NCBI GenBank assembly: GCA_949292245.1
Contig: CASEYV010000003.1
Coordinates: forward strand, 1 to 64,000
Length of the DNA: 64,000 bases
Source of the DNA: an uncultured bacterium
GTDB lineage: Bacteria; Bacillota_I; Bacilli_A; RF39; UBA660
Reading direction: 5' to 3'
Position numbers and translations under genes: made by a program. Shown in pieces: positions 9,000-18,736 of this stretch (its first letter is position 1; every line of letters starts with the position of its first letter). The notes beneath the pieces were generated by a model that had not been told where the DNA came from, searched no databases, and saw only the letters and a program-made list of their open reading frames with translations.

Positions 9000-9546
9000 A
9001 AAATTTAACTTGAACATTTTCTCTTTCAGCTTCTGCTGCTTCAAAGAATGTTTCTTTTTTAAATTTAAATATGCTAGCTACTATGTTACTTGGAACCATT
9101 TCTACTTTGTTATTATAAAGTAAAACTGTGTCATTATAAAATTGTCTAGCACTTGCAATTTTGCTTTCTGTTTCTGTTAGTTCTTGTTGTAAATGTTGAA
9201 AATTTGTATTAGCTTTTAAATCTGGATAACTTTCTGTTAAAGCAAATAATTTTGAAATTGCTTTTTCCAAATCACCATCTGCTTTCATTTGAGCTTCTGG
9301 TGTAGTTGCTGATACATAAGTATTTCTTGCTTGTATTACTGCTTCTAGAGTTTCAGATTCATGTTTAGCATAACCTTTAACTGTTTCAACTAAATTTGGA
9401 ATTAAATCAAATCTTCTTTTTAATTGAACATCAATTTGGGCCCATTGATCTTTTACTCTGTTTCTTAATCCTACTAAAGAGTTATAAGTTGAAAATACCC
9501 ATGCAACTAATAAAACTACTACTATTATTACAATAATCCACCACAT
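8998..9546 (-). CDS. lemA: LemA family protein
   Basis: 182 residues, the usual length for LemA. An N-terminal transmembrane helix (about 2-19) is followed by the family signature YNSLVGLRNRVKDQWAQIDV, then RRFDLIPNLVETVKGYAKHE. The rest is an alpha-helical bundle (NFQHLQQELTETESKIASAR, then FYND) ending in FKKETFFEA. A GGAGGATGATATT ribosome region precedes the start. Its pairing with a DUF2207 protein downstream is the usual genomic context. The molecular role is unclear. Confidence 0.95.
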   Translation of the reverse strand: MWWIIVIIVVVLLVAWVFSTYNSLVGLRNRVKDQWAQIDVQLKRRFDLIPNLVETVKGYAKHESETLEAVIQARNTYVSATTPEAQMKADGDLEKAISKLFALTESYPDLKANTNFQHLQQELTETESKIASARQFYNDTVLLYNNKVEMVPSNIVASIFKFKKETFFEAAEAERENVQVKF

Positions 9547-9615
9547 AATATCATCCTCCTACAATAATTTTATCACATATTCTAAAATTATTGTACTATT
9601 TTTTATTTATATTTG

Positions 9616-11790
9616 TTAAATTTGTAAAGGGCTTAAATCTATATCTAAATAACTATCTTTTATACTTGTAAATAAATTATCTAATTCTTTTAAAACTTTG
9701 ATTAATTTATCATCATATTTGTATTTGATAATTATTTGCATCCGATATTCATTTTTACACTTTAGTACTGCTGCTGTTGTTGGACCTAATACTATAGTTT
9801 CTTTATTTAAATTATTTACTAAATAATTTTTGACTTTTTTAGCATTTTCTAATGTTTTTTCATATTCTTTACCTATTACTTTTAAACTTACTAAATAATA
9901 GTATGGAGGATATTTTAACTTTTTTCGAAAAGCCATTTCTTGTAAATAAAATGAATCATAATCGTTATCTAAAACACATTTTAAACAAAAATGATCAGGA
10001 TTGTAAGTTTGTATTACTACTTCTCCTAAAATGTCACTTCTTCCTGCCCTTCCTGCAACTTGATTTAATAAAGCAAATGTATTTTCACTACTTCGATAAT
10101 CTGGAATATTTAAGGTGGTATCAGCATTTATTACTCCTACTAGTGATACTTTTGGAAAATCTAGTCCCTTACTAATCATTTGTGTTCCTAATAATAAATC
10201 ATATTTATTTTCTTTAAATTCTTTTATTATTTTTTCATGCATTCCTTTATTTCTAGTAGTGTCTTGATCCATTCTTATTACTCTTATCTCTGGGTATAAT
10301 TCTTTTATTTTTTCTTCTAATTTTTCAGTTCCCAGCCCATAATAATTTAAACTATCTTCTTGACATTTTGGACATCTACTCGCTTTTTTTATTTGATAAC
10401 CACAATAATGACATATTAAATTATTAGTCGTTTTATGATATGTTAATGTAATATCACAATTTGGACATTTATAAGTATATCCACAATTACTACAAGTTAT
10501 AAATGTTGCAAAACCCCTTCTATTAAGAAGTAGTATTATTTGTTCTTTTTTTAATAGTTTTTCTTTAATCTTTTCTTGTAATAAATCACTAAAAATCGTA
10601 TTTCTTTTTTTTATCTCATCTTCCATGTTTACTAAATAAATCTTAGGTATTTGAGCTTTTCCTACCCTAGTTGTTAATTTTAATAAATTATATACTTTTT
10701 TATCTGCTCTAGCTTTACTTTCTAAACTTGGAGTAGCACTACCTAATACCAATGGTATGTTGTTATAATTACACCTATATTTAGCAATTTCTCTAGCATG
10801 ATACTTTGGAGTATTGTCTTGTTTGTAACTGTTACTATCTTCTTCATCTATTATAATTATACCAATATCTTTTAATGGTGCAAATATGGCACTTCTTGTT
10901 CCTACTACTATTTTTACTTTTCCTTGCATTATTTTTATATATTCATCATATCTTTCCCCTTGAGATAAGGAACTGTGTAATATCGCTACATCATTACCAA
11001 AAGCCTCATAAAAACGAATCGCTATTTGTGTCGTTAAACCAATCTCCGGAACTAACATAATCGCTGTTTTTCCCATATTTATTACTTTTTCTATCCATTT
11101 AATATATACTTCTGTTTTACCACTGCCTGTTATTCCATATAATAAATAAGTGTTGTACTTGTTAAATTCTACTTGATTAAATACTATGCTTTGTTCTTGC
11201 GTTAATTCCTTTTTTATAATATTTTTATTATCTATGTTTATACGATATTTTTTTACTCTTGCTATTTTAATTAAATTGTTTTCTTTTAGTGCTTTTAATA
11301 TATTACTATTAATCTCTTTTTTATTAATTGTTTCATTCATTAATCTTTCTAATACTATTATTTGTTTTTTCCTATTAGGATATCTATTTATATATTCTTT
11401 TGCTAAAGATATATCATTTATTGAAATAAATTCATCATATAAATCATAATTACTCGTTTGCTTTTTTATTTTTAAACTACTTGGTAACATTGTCTGATAT
11501 GCCGTTATTAAATTACATAATGTACTATCTGCAAGGTACTTTCCTATATCTAATAATTCTTTACTTAATACTAATTCAGGATTTTCTATTCTAATAATGT
11601 CTTTTATTTCATATTCAACATCTATTTCTTTTACTATATCTATTACAATACCAAAAACCTCTTTATGGTTAAAGGGGACATAAACTTTCATTCCTACTTC
11701 TATCTTTGTTTCTAAATATTTAGGAATTTTATAAATAAACATTTTGTTTAAAGATTTTACCGGATATTCAATTATTACTTTTGCATACAT
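9616..11790 (-). CDS. priA: Primosomal protein N' (replication restart helicase)
   Basis: 724 residues. PriA binds stalled forks and reloads the replicative helicase. The N-terminal fork-binding domain begins with EYPVKSLNKMF. Walker A is YGITGSGKTEVY (about residue 218), and the Walker B box reads DEED where most PriA proteins have DEEH. The zinc-binding insert has four CxxC pairs (CSNCGY, CPNC, CHYCGY, CPKC). The helicase C half includes GTEKLEE, GTQMISKGLDFP and QVAGRAGR. The family-typical C-terminal domain is present. The gene is probably transcribed alone or with lemA downstream; no obvious Shine-Dalgarno precedes the ATG. Confidence 0.97.
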   Translation of the reverse strand: MYAKVIIEYPVKSLNKMFIYKIPKYLETKIEVGMKVYVPFNHKEVFGIVIDIVKEIDVEYEIKDIIRIENPELVLSKELLDIGKYLADSTLCNLITAYQTMLPSSLKIKKQTSNYDLYDEFISINDISLAKEYINRYPNRKKQIIVLERLMNETINKKEINSNILKALKENNLIKIARVKKYRINIDNKNIIKKELTQEQSIVFNQVEFNKYNTYLLYGITGSGKTEVYIKWIEKVINMGKTAIMLVPEIGLTTQIAIRFYEAFGNDVAILHSSLSQGERYDEYIKIMQGKVKIVVGTRSAIFAPLKDIGIIIIDEEDSNSYKQDNTPKYHAREIAKYRCNYNNIPLVLGSATPSLESKARADKKVYNLLKLTTRVGKAQIPKIYLVNMEDEIKKRNTIFSDLLQEKIKEKLLKKEQIILLLNRRGFATFITCSNCGYTYKCPNCDITLTYHKTTNNLICHYCGYQIKKASRCPKCQEDSLNYYGLGTEKLEEKIKELYPEIRVIRMDQDTTRNKGMHEKIIKEFKENKYDLLLGTQMISKGLDFPKVSLVGVINADTTLNIPDYRSSENTFALLNQVAGRAGRSDILGEVVIQTYNPDHFCLKCVLDNDYDSFYLQEMAFRKKLKYPPYYYLVSLKVIGKEYEKTLENAKKVKNYLVNNLNKETIVLGPTTAAVLKCKNEYRMQIIIKYKYDDKLIKVLKELDNLFTSIKDSYLDIDLSPLQI

Positions 11791-11814
11791 AAACTTATTT
11801 TATCAAAACCCAAA

Positions 11815-11845
11815 TTAAAAAACAATACTATTTTTTAGTATCGTT
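11815..11845 (-). terminator. Terminator of the SPFH/NfeD operon
   Basis: Minus-strand stem AACGATACT/AGTATTGTT (one G-U pair) at 11821-11845 overlaps the stop codon and is followed by six T. Confidence 0.7.
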
Positions 11846-12733
11846 CTTTTTGTCTTCCATCACTTCTTTTAATGCTGTTCCAAATGTAGCAACTCCTGAT
11901 AGGTCTGCAGGAACTATAATTTTAGTTGATTTCCCATTTGCTAAGTTTTCTAATGCTTCATAACTTTTTAATCTAAGTACTGATTCATCTGCTCCAGCTT
12001 CTCTTAGAAGTTTTATTCCTTCCGCTTCGGCTTTTTTTATTTTTAATAAGGCTTCCGCTTCCCCTTCAGCAACTTTTATTTGACTCATCATTTGAGCTTC
12101 TGCTCTTAATATTGCACTTTCTTTTTCACCTTCAGCTATTAAAATGCTAGATTTCTTTTCACCTTCGGCTTGTAAAATCTTTTCTCTTCTTTCTCTTTCA
12201 GCTCGCATTTGTTTTTCCATAGTATCTTGTATGTCTCTCGGAGGTAAGATGTTTTTTACTTCTACTCTATTTACCTTAATTCCCCATGGATCTGTTGCTT
12301 CATCTAATATAGAACGCATTTTGGTATTTATTATATCTCTACTTGTTAATGTTTGATCAAGTTCAAGTTCACCAATTATGTTACGTAGGGTTGTTGCTGT
12401 TAAATTTTCTATTGCATTAATTGGATATTCTACTCCATATGTGTATAGTTTTGGATCTGTTATTTGAAAATATACTACGGTATCTATTTGCATTGTAACA
12501 TTATCTTTTGTAATTACTGGTTGTGGTGCAAAATCTTTTACTTGTTCTTTTAATGATACTTTATTGGCTATGTTGTCAATAAATGGTATCTTGAAATGTA
12601 GACCATTTTGCCATGTTACATAATATGAACCTAGTCTTTCTATTACATAACTCTTGGCTTGTGGTACTATTTTTATATTTGGTATTATTAATATACATAT
12701 TATTACTAAAATTGCAATTATTATTTCTGGCAT
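11828..12733 (-). CDS. SPFH/Band 7 (stomatin/QmcA-like) membrane protein
   Basis: 301 residues. An N-terminal membrane segment (about 3-20) is followed by the SPFH domain: YVIERLGSYYVTW, LKEQVKDF, VYFQITDP and then LDQTLTSRDIIN. A long charged helix repeats AEGE/AEAQ units (about 185-245) that mediate oligomerisation. Stomatin-like proteins form large rings that organise membrane microdomains. The start overlaps the stop of the NfeD gene by one base (TAATG), the classic NfeD-stomatin operon in which the partners interact. Terminator at 11821-11845. Confidence 0.92.
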   Translation of the reverse strand: MPEIIIAILVIICILIIPNIKIVPQAKSYVIERLGSYYVTWQNGLHFKIPFIDNIANKVSLKEQVKDFAPQPVITKDNVTMQIDTVVYFQITDPKLYTYGVEYPINAIENLTATTLRNIIGELELDQTLTSRDIINTKMRSILDEATDPWGIKVNRVEVKNILPPRDIQDTMEKQMRAERERREKILQAEGEKKSSILIAEGEKESAILRAEAQMMSQIKVAEGEAEALLKIKKAEAEGIKLLREAGADESVLRLKSYEALENLANGKSTKIIVPADLSGVATFGTALKEVMEDKKNDTKK

Positions 12734-13155
12734 TATTTATCACCCTTTCTTACTACTAATTTAACACCTTCAATGGCATCAATTATTACTTCTTCACCAA
12801 CTTCAATTTTTTTGTTACTTATTGCACTCCATTTTTTACCATCAACTTTTACTTCTCCAATAACGTTTTTCTTAATTTCTTCAGTAACTATCCCTTTCAT
12901 ACCTATGACTCTATCTATATTAGTTCTTTCTCTTTGTGTCGGTAGATATTTTTTTAATATTGGTCTCGTTGTAATTAATAAAATTATTCCTAATACTGCA
13001 AATATTGTAGATACTATTGCTACATCTTCAATGAAAAATGATAATATTAAAGCTACTATACCACTTATTACAAACCATATCGTTAATAAATTTACTGTGG
13101 CTACTTCAATAATCGTTAATACTATTACTAATATTAACCAAAAAATCCAATCCAT
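12733..13155 (-). CDS. NfeD family protein (short form)
   Basis: 140 residues. Two or three closely packed membrane segments occupy residues 1-70. A C-terminal OB-fold follows: VIGMKGIVTEEI, then KVDGKKWSAISN and VGEEVIIDAIEGVKLVVRK. The N-terminal ClpP-like protease domain of long NfeD proteins is absent, so this is the short NfeD1b type. It is the first gene of the operon, translationally coupled to the SPFH protein, with which it is expected to form a membrane scaffold complex. Confidence 0.92.
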   Translation of the reverse strand: MDWIFWLILVIVLTIIEVATVNLLTIWFVISGIVALILSFFIEDVAIVSTIFAVLGIILLITTRPILKKYLPTQRERTNIDRVIGMKGIVTEEIKKNVIGEVKVDGKKWSAISNKKIEVGEEVIIDAIEGVKLVVRKGDK

Positions 13156-13199
13156 AAAACTTCAACTCCATGTACTTATTATATAATAATTTTATATGA

Positions 13200-13221
13200 A
13201 AAAAAAGTGCTAAATAGCACT
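13200..13221 (-). terminator. Terminator of the DUF1292 gene
   Basis: Minus strand AGTGCT-attt-AGCACT (13206-13221) followed by eight T, overlapping the stop codon. Confidence 0.85.
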
Positions 13222-13473
13222 ATTGTTTTCTTGCATATCTAATTTGATTGTAAATAAATTTACTAACTTACCTAATGTTTCTTCATCAGCTATTCTAATT
13301 ACATATTGTTCATCATTTTCAATGTGTTCTTTTAATATTACATATTCATCACTAGGTTCTTCATCTTCATTTAAAACAACTGCTAGAAAATATTTTTCAT
13401 TTGCTAAAGTTGCTTCTTCAAGTAATAAACAATTTACATCATTTTCTAAAGTAATCACAGTATCAACCTTCAT
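13210..13473 (-). CDS. DUF1292 family protein
   Basis: 87 residues, acidic and compact: VITLENDVNCLLLEEATLA, then YFLAVVLNED and EYVILKE. The order of strands and the 80-90 residue size fit DUF1292 (YrzB-like), a family of uncharacterised cytoplasmic proteins of Bacillota. It starts three bases after the stop of the 593-residue gene, so the two are co-transcribed and translationally close. Function unknown. Confidence 0.75.
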   Translation of the reverse strand: MKVDTVITLENDVNCLLLEEATLANEKYFLAVVLNEDEEPSDEYVILKEHIENDEQYVIRIADEETLGKLVNLFTIKLDMQENNSAI

Positions 13474-13475
13474 AT

Positions 13476-15257
13476 TTATCTCCCTCTACCAACAACTTCT
13501 TCAACTTGTTCATCTAAGTCTTTTAAGTCTTCTTCAGGTCTATTTTTTATCATGCTCATTGCTTTTTTAAATCCATTTTGAAAAGCTGGAATAACCTTCT
13601 TTAATCCTTGCCATGTCTCAGGCACATTTTCTTCTTCTAACATTGGTTCAACTATACCTGATGCTTTTATATTGTCACGATATTCTTTAGAAATTAATCT
13701 TTTAATTACTAAGGCACTTCCACCTAATGTAGCTAAAGCTACTGATGATAATGCTAGACCTGAAGCAATTCCTACTACAGCACTAGCTGTAAGTAATTTT
13801 TTAACTCCTTGAGCCATTTTAGCTCTTCTTGTTTTTGTAACTTTAGTCTTTTTATTAGCAGGTATTCTTGAAGCAGTATTTTGTACATCTTCAGTATTAA
13901 TTACAAAATCAGGAACACCTAAATCATTTTTATATTCAGGGTAATCTGGATCATTTTCAAATTCTGATAAATCCATCGTTTCTGTAACAGGCGTTTCTCT
14001 TATTTGATCAAAATCATTTTCAGGTAACACCACAGGTGGTTTAGGTAATGAATCCTCTAATTTGTTAGGTTTTATTTCTTCTGGTACAACTTCCGTTGTA
14101 ACTGAAGCAGTTACTTCTCTTTCTAATGTTCCAATTTCAACATTTAATATATCAGCATCTGTGCTAAATCTATTTGTTATTGAATTACTTAAATAATAAT
14201 AACCATATGGCAACGTTAATTCTTTGATACTTTTATCACAGTTTATCTTGGCATCATATATTGTACTTTTTGTATCTTCTAATTCAAATTCATTGTCAGG
14301 GTTTAATCTTTTTAATTCATCTAATAACCAATTTATATTATTTTTTTTCTTTTCAATCTTTTCAGGATTTTTTTCATCTAATGGATTTGAAGTAATAGGT
14401 TCTACTGGTGTTGTCCAAATATTATGATCTCTTTCAAAACCTTCAGCTATATTTTCTTCTATTGTTTCACCAGGCATTTCATCTTTTACCATTGCTGCTT
14501 CTTTACCAACAAATTGTAAAGAATATTTTTGACACAATGCATCAAATTTATCTTGTAATACCTTATTGGAAACACTATCTTTCATTTGGTTTAAAATTCC
14601 TCTAAGAGCAATTTTATTTTTTGCAGTTAATGACAAACTATTTATTATACGTTCTAAATCAAGTACTATCTCTAACAAAACTTCTTTAAATTCTTTAATA
14701 TCAACATTTCTTACAGATTCTTCATAATGTTTTTTATTTTCAACAAATAAATCGAATGCTTCAATACCAGCATTTTTACAAACTATTACGGCATTTTTTA
14801 ATCTTAAAACTTCACGAGTTTTTAATGCTGGTGTTAAATCAGTTCGTTGGTCAATATTTTTTATTGCATTTTCAAGATCGCTTTTTGCAGCTAAATAATC
14901 TTCTTCTCTTTGTCTTAAAGTTTTTTCTGAAGCAATGTATTCACCAATAAATTTAAAACTTTCTTTAAATTTAGCCATGGTTTCTGTAATTTGTTTTAGA
15001 CTTTCTGCACTAGATGACTTAACTATGTCATCTCCCTTAATTATAAAATCTATATTTTCTACAGAGTTCATAATGTCTTTGCTTACAGTTAAAATATCAA
15101 CTTCTTCATTAGCCTTTTTATCTAATGTGCTTTTTAATTCAACTAATTCTTCTACAACTGTTTTTAAATCAACATTTTCTGTAGCTTTTAAAAACTCTCC
15201 AGTTTTATCTATAACAAAACCATTTTCTCCTAATAAATTAAAAACTTCATCATTCAT
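13476..15257 (-). CDS. Large coiled-coil protein with one hydrophobic segment near the C terminus
   Basis: Function not recognised. 593 residues, rich in Glu/Lys/Asp and predicted helical over residues 1-260. A proline/acidic linker follows (about 380-450), then a basic stretch (KKTKVTKTRRAK). A long Ala/Gly/Leu hydrophobic segment (about 478-510, GIASGLALSSVALATLGGSA) is followed by a short acidic tail. No signal peptide is seen, so the bulk is probably cytoplasmic and tethered by the C-terminal segment. It is the first gene of a two-gene unit with the DUF1292 protein. Upstream, TTGCAA and TATTCT are 17 bp apart and may be its promoter. Confidence 0.65.
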   Translation of the reverse strand: MNDEVFNLLGENGFVIDKTGEFLKATENVDLKTVVEELVELKSTLDKKANEEVDILTVSKDIMNSVENIDFIIKGDDIVKSSSAESLKQITETMAKFKESFKFIGEYIASEKTLRQREEDYLAAKSDLENAIKNIDQRTDLTPALKTREVLRLKNAVIVCKNAGIEAFDLFVENKKHYEESVRNVDIKEFKEVLLEIVLDLERIINSLSLTAKNKIALRGILNQMKDSVSNKVLQDKFDALCQKYSLQFVGKEAAMVKDEMPGETIEENIAEGFERDHNIWTTPVEPITSNPLDEKNPEKIEKKKNNINWLLDELKRLNPDNEFELEDTKSTIYDAKINCDKSIKELTLPYGYYYLSNSITNRFSTDADILNVEIGTLEREVTASVTTEVVPEEIKPNKLEDSLPKPPVVLPENDFDQIRETPVTETMDLSEFENDPDYPEYKNDLGVPDFVINTEDVQNTASRIPANKKTKVTKTRRAKMAQGVKKLLTASAVVGIASGLALSSVALATLGGSALVIKRLISKEYRDNIKASGIVEPMLEEENVPETWQGLKKVIPAFQNGFKKAMSMIKNRPEEDLKDLDEQVEEVVGRGR

Positions 15258-15316
15258 ATTTAATCCCTCACTATTATAAGAATAGCATATTTAATTGGGG
15301 ATTGCAATACTTTTAA

Positions 15317-15347
15317 GCAAAAAATAAACCTAATTTTTAGGTTTATT
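15317..15347 (-). terminator. Terminator of the yqeG-rpmF gene string
   Basis: Minus-strand 10-bp stem AATAAACCTA/TAGGTTTATT (15323-15347) followed by six T, overlapping the rpmF stop. Confidence 0.8.
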
Positions 15348-15534
15348 CAGCATCACTATTTTCAACTTTAATAACTTCTTCACCTTTGTAATAACCACAT
15401 TTTGTACATGCTCTGTGTGGTCTTAAAGTTGCTCCACATTTTGGACAAGTTGTTAATGCTCCAACTTCCTTTTTTAAATGAGTACGACGCATTCTTTTTT
15501 TAGTTTTACTTGTTCTTCTAAATGGTACTGCCAT
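15343..15534 (-). CDS. rpmF: 50S ribosomal protein L32
   Basis: 63 residues. The N terminus [19 protein letters not shown] is diagnostic. The zinc ribbon [20 protein letters not shown] carries two Cys pairs, so this is the zinc-binding form. It starts two bases after the yceD stop in the conserved yceD-rpmF arrangement. A strong hairpin terminator follows. Confidence 0.98.
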   Translation of the reverse strand: MAVPFRRTSKTKKRMRRTHLKKEVGALTTCPKCGATLRPHRACTKCGYYKGEEVIKVENSDAE

Positions 15535-15536
15535 TT

Positions 15537-15995
15537 TTATTCACCACCTTTAAATATATCTTTTAATTTTGCTAATTCGGGATTAATTTCTTCTTGTTCT
15601 TCCCGATTTAATTCCCAACCTTCTCCTTTTAAGTTAACACCTGAATTATTAGTTAAACTTATGGGAATCTCTAATACAATATTTTCCCACAAAAATTCGA
15701 GTTTATCAAGTGTATTTTGCTCATTTTTGTAATATTTTGCACATTTATCAAGTTCTTCATTAATATCTATATTAATTGGATGAGCAATTTCTTCTAATGT
15801 TATGGCATCATTTAAAATCATTTTGCCTACCACTTTTAAATTAATTTCTATTTCATCTGATAAATTGTAATAAATATCACCATTTATGTGAATATCTTCT
15901 AATCTTACTATATCTGTATTTTCATAGTAATCACTTGGAAAATTTATATCTTCATCTAAATGCTTCGGCAAAAAATTTAAATCTATTTCATTCAT
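15537..15995 (-). CDS. yceD: YceD/DUF177 family protein
   Basis: 152 residues. The C-terminal half carries the family's [20 protein letters not shown] followed by [10 protein letters not shown]. In many bacteria DUF177 proteins lie directly upstream of rpmF, as here, and are linked to 23S rRNA accumulation. The N-terminal half is acidic beta-rich sequence. It lacks the CxnC motif that some members have. The start overlaps the previous gene by 8 bp, indicating translational coupling. Confidence 0.88.
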   Translation of the reverse strand: MNEIDLNFLPKHLDEDINFPSDYYENTDIVRLEDIHINGDIYYNLSDEIEINLKVVGKMILNDAITLEEIAHPINIDINEELDKCAKYYKNEQNTLDKLEFLWENIVLEIPISLTNNSGVNLKGEGWELNREEQEEINPELAKLKDIFKGGE

Positions 15996-17019
15996 TTTCT
16001 TCTACCTCTAATATAAGTTTATAACGATTTTCTAATTCTTTTGATACTTTCTTATCATCCATATCAATTATTACATTTCTTTCTTTATCACTTATTTTTA
16101 ATTCTGCATAAATATATTTATCATTTATGCCATAAGAATATTTTATTTGTTCATAACCTAAATTAAGATCTTGATATGTATTACTATTTATGGCTAAACT
16201 ATACGTTCTTAAAATGTATTCTCCTTCTTTTTCTATCTGATATACAAGGGTTGTGCCAATTAAACCTACAAATTTAATACTTGTATCTTCCCCTTCATCT
16301 AGTTTATTATTAATTGTTACTAAACTACCATTTTTAAATTCATAAGAATATATTTTTTCAACTGATTGAACAATTAAAAATTTATTACTTATTGCAACAA
16401 GCCTTTGTTCATCATTAGATCCTTTAATCATTATTAACTTAGAACTACCAGTTTCTAAATCATATTCATATACCCCAGCATTAACTACATAATATATGTA
16501 ATTGTCCCTTGTTAATACTTCTTTATTAACAAGTTGATTGGTTATTTCTGTTTCTTCATCTGAATCTATCTTTCTATAACTTAATGTGTTGTTTTCAATT
16601 AATATTAAATAATCATCTACTATCTTTATATCAATATTGTTGCTATAAAATGTGTCTAATTCATATAAATAATATTTTTCTTCTTCTTTATTGTATCTAA
16701 GTTCATTAGTAGCATCAGAATAAAATGCTAAATGGTTGTTACGCCAATAAAGTGTGTTAATTGGAAAAAATATTCTTAAATTTAAATCATTTCTTACAAA
16801 ATTTTCATCAAAGCCAATAAGTTTGTATGTTCCTTCATCACTATATTCAACTCCATAATAGTTATATACCGTTGGATATGGATCATCATATACTACTTCG
16901 GGACTTTCTCCATGGTTTTTCATATATTTTGCTAAATTGTACATGATTATTATTACAATTATTACTCCTACAATTGCAACTATTGTAAATATTAATTTTT
17001 TCTTTGCTTCTGGTAGCAT
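15988..17019 (-). CDS. Single-pass membrane protein with beta-propeller-like ectodomain
   Basis: Function not recognised. 343 residues. A transmembrane helix (about 8-26) follows MLPEAKKK, and the remaining part is extracellular. It is built of repeated short strands such as FYSDATNELRYN, YYLYELD, YIYYVVNAGVYEYDLETG and YSYEFKNGS, resembling the WG-like proteins at 1821-4846 and 48252-49820. It sits inside a housekeeping string between mutL (2-bp gap upstream) and yceD (8-bp overlap), so it is expressed constitutively with them. That placement is unusual for a surface protein. Confidence 0.7.
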   Translation of the reverse strand: MLPEAKKKLIFTIVAIVGVIIVIIIMYNLAKYMKNHGESPEVVYDDPYPTVYNYYGVEYSDEGTYKLIGFDENFVRNDLNLRIFFPINTLYWRNNHLAFYSDATNELRYNKEEEKYYLYELDTFYSNNIDIKIVDDYLILIENNTLSYRKIDSDEETEITNQLVNKEVLTRDNYIYYVVNAGVYEYDLETGSSKLIMIKGSNDEQRLVAISNKFLIVQSVEKIYSYEFKNGSLVTINNKLDEGEDTSIKFVGLIGTTLVYQIEKEGEYILRTYSLAINSNTYQDLNLGYEQIKYSYGINDKYIYAELKISDKERNVIIDMDDKKVSKELENRYKLILEVEENE

Positions 17020-17020
17020 A

Positions 17021-18736
17021 CTAAATCACCCTTTTAAACATTTTTTCTAATTCATAACTAGTAAATTTTATAATTGATGGTCTACCATGACAACAATTAT
17101 ATGGATTATCACATTTTACTAAGTCTTTTAATAAAGCATCCATTTCTTCAAAACTAAGTTTTTCATTAGCCTTAATACTCATCTTACATGATACCATTTT
17201 TGCTAAGCTATCTAAAAACCTTTCTTTGTTAAATTTTTTGCCATTTTCAATTACTAAGTCAATTATTGACTTTAAATCGTCGTTTTTAAAGCCTTTATTA
17301 ATCCATGTTGGATGGGCTTTAATTATAATTGTGTTGATTCCAAATTCTTCAATTACAAATCCTAAATCTGTAAGTACTTCTTTATTTTCTAAAAATGTAT
17401 TGTACTCACTTGTTGATAGTTCAATCGATAATGGTATTAGTAAATTTGTAATATCTACTTTACTTTCACGATACTTTTTAGTAATCATTTCATAGTTTAT
17501 CCTTTCATGTGCAGCATGTTGATCAATTATATACATCGATTCTTCATCTTCAGCTATAATGTATGTGCCATGAATTTGACCTATTGGATATAAATCAAGT
17601 TTCTTTAATTCTACATTTTTTGATATTACATTATTATCAGCATTATTTGTAAAATCAAATTTTGTCTGAATTATTGTTTGAAACTCTTCTTCAGTATTTT
17701 CCAAATTTGGTGTGCTATTACTAAATGTATCTTCTATTAAAGCATTAGGTACTAATATGTTAGTATATAACACTTTCTTAATTGTATTATATAATAGTTT
17801 TTCTAAATTTTCAATCATACTTATTTTAATATCTTGTTTGGTAGGATGAATATTTACATCTACTAATGTTGGATCAGTTACTATGTTTATTACTACTATT
17901 GGATAAAAACCTTCATGCTTATAAGTGTTATATGCATCATTTATTGCTCTATTTATATCACTATTACGTATTACTCTACCATTAACAATTGTATTTAAAT
18001 GATTTCTATTTTTCTTTAAAACACTAGGTTTTGAAATATAACCAGATATTTCAAAATCATCAGTATTTGCTTTTATCTCTAACATGTTACTTGATACACT
18101 TAAACCATATATTTCATGAATACATTTAAGCAAATTACCACTACCACTAGTTTTAACTACTACTCGATCATTATTTGTTAAAGTAAAGGCAATATTTTCT
18201 TTAGATAAAGCAAGTTTTTCAATATATCTTATGCAATTGTTTGCTTCCGTTATCTCACTTTTTAAATATTTAAGTCGCGCGGGAGTATTGTAAAATAAAT
18301 TAGTTATTGTGATAGTTGTCCCAATGCTTGCTCCGTATGCTTCAACTAAATCAATGTTTCCACCTTTAATATGAACGTGTGTTCCTGTATCATTATTGCA
18401 AGTTATTAAATTAACTTCTGCAACACTTGCTATACTTGCTAATGCTTCACCACGAAATCCTAATGTTTCAATAAAATATAAATCATCATCTTTGTATATT
18501 TTACTAGTTGCATGTCTTGCAAATGCAAGTTGGGCATCTTCTTTATCCATCCCAATGCCATCATCTATTACTTCTATTTTCTTTAAGCCACCAGCTTCTA
18601 AATTTATTTTTATGTGAGTTGCTCCAGCATCAATAGAATTTTCAACTAATTCTTTTACTACTGATGCACACTTTTCTACTACTTCACCTGCTGCAATTTT
18701 ATTAGCTAGGTTTTCACTCATTACCTTAATTTTCAT
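17021..18736 (-). CDS. mutL: DNA mismatch repair protein MutL
   Basis: 571 residues, somewhat shorter than the usual 600-650. The N-terminal GHKL ATPase has ELVENSIDAGA, DDGIGM and GFRGEAL. The C-terminal domain carries the nicking-endonuclease motif DQHAAHERINYE, SCKMSIKA and CCHGRP, so this is the endonuclease-proficient MutL of Gram-positives that lack MutH. The ATG at 18736 (GGAG six bases upstream) is preferred over a TTG four codons earlier. It overlaps the yqeH 3' end by 11 bp. No mutS is in the window. Confidence 0.97.
   Translation of the reverse strand: MKIKVMSENLANKIAAGEVVEKCASVVKELVENSIDAGATHIKINLEAGGLKKIEVIDDGIGMDKEDAQLAFARHATSKIYKDDDLYFIETLGFRGEALASIASVAEVNLITCNNDTGTHVHIKGGNIDLVEAYGASIGTTITITNLFYNTPARLKYLKSEITEANNCIRYIEKLALSKENIAFTLTNNDRVVVKTSGSGNLLKCIHEIYGLSVSSNMLEIKANTDDFEISGYISKPSVLKKNRNHLNTIVNGRVIRNSDINRAINDAYNTYKHEGFYPIVVINIVTDPTLVDVNIHPTKQDIKISMIENLEKLLYNTIKKVLYTNILVPNALIEDTFSNSTPNLENTEEEFQTIIQTKFDFTNNADNNVISKNVELKKLDLYPIGQIHGTYIIAEDEESMYIIDQHAAHERINYEMITKKYRESKVDITNLLIPLSIELSTSEYNTFLENKEVLTDLGFVIEEFGINTIIIKAHPTWINKGFKNDDLKSIIDLVIENGKKFNKERFLDSLAKMVSCKMSIKANEKLSFEEMDALLKDLVKCDNPYNCCHGRPSIIKFTSYELEKMFKRVI

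Noticed and set aside
12773-13186. Open frame opposite nfeD (137 codons)
   Set aside because: It is a shadow of the NfeD/SPFH operon with no initiation signal.
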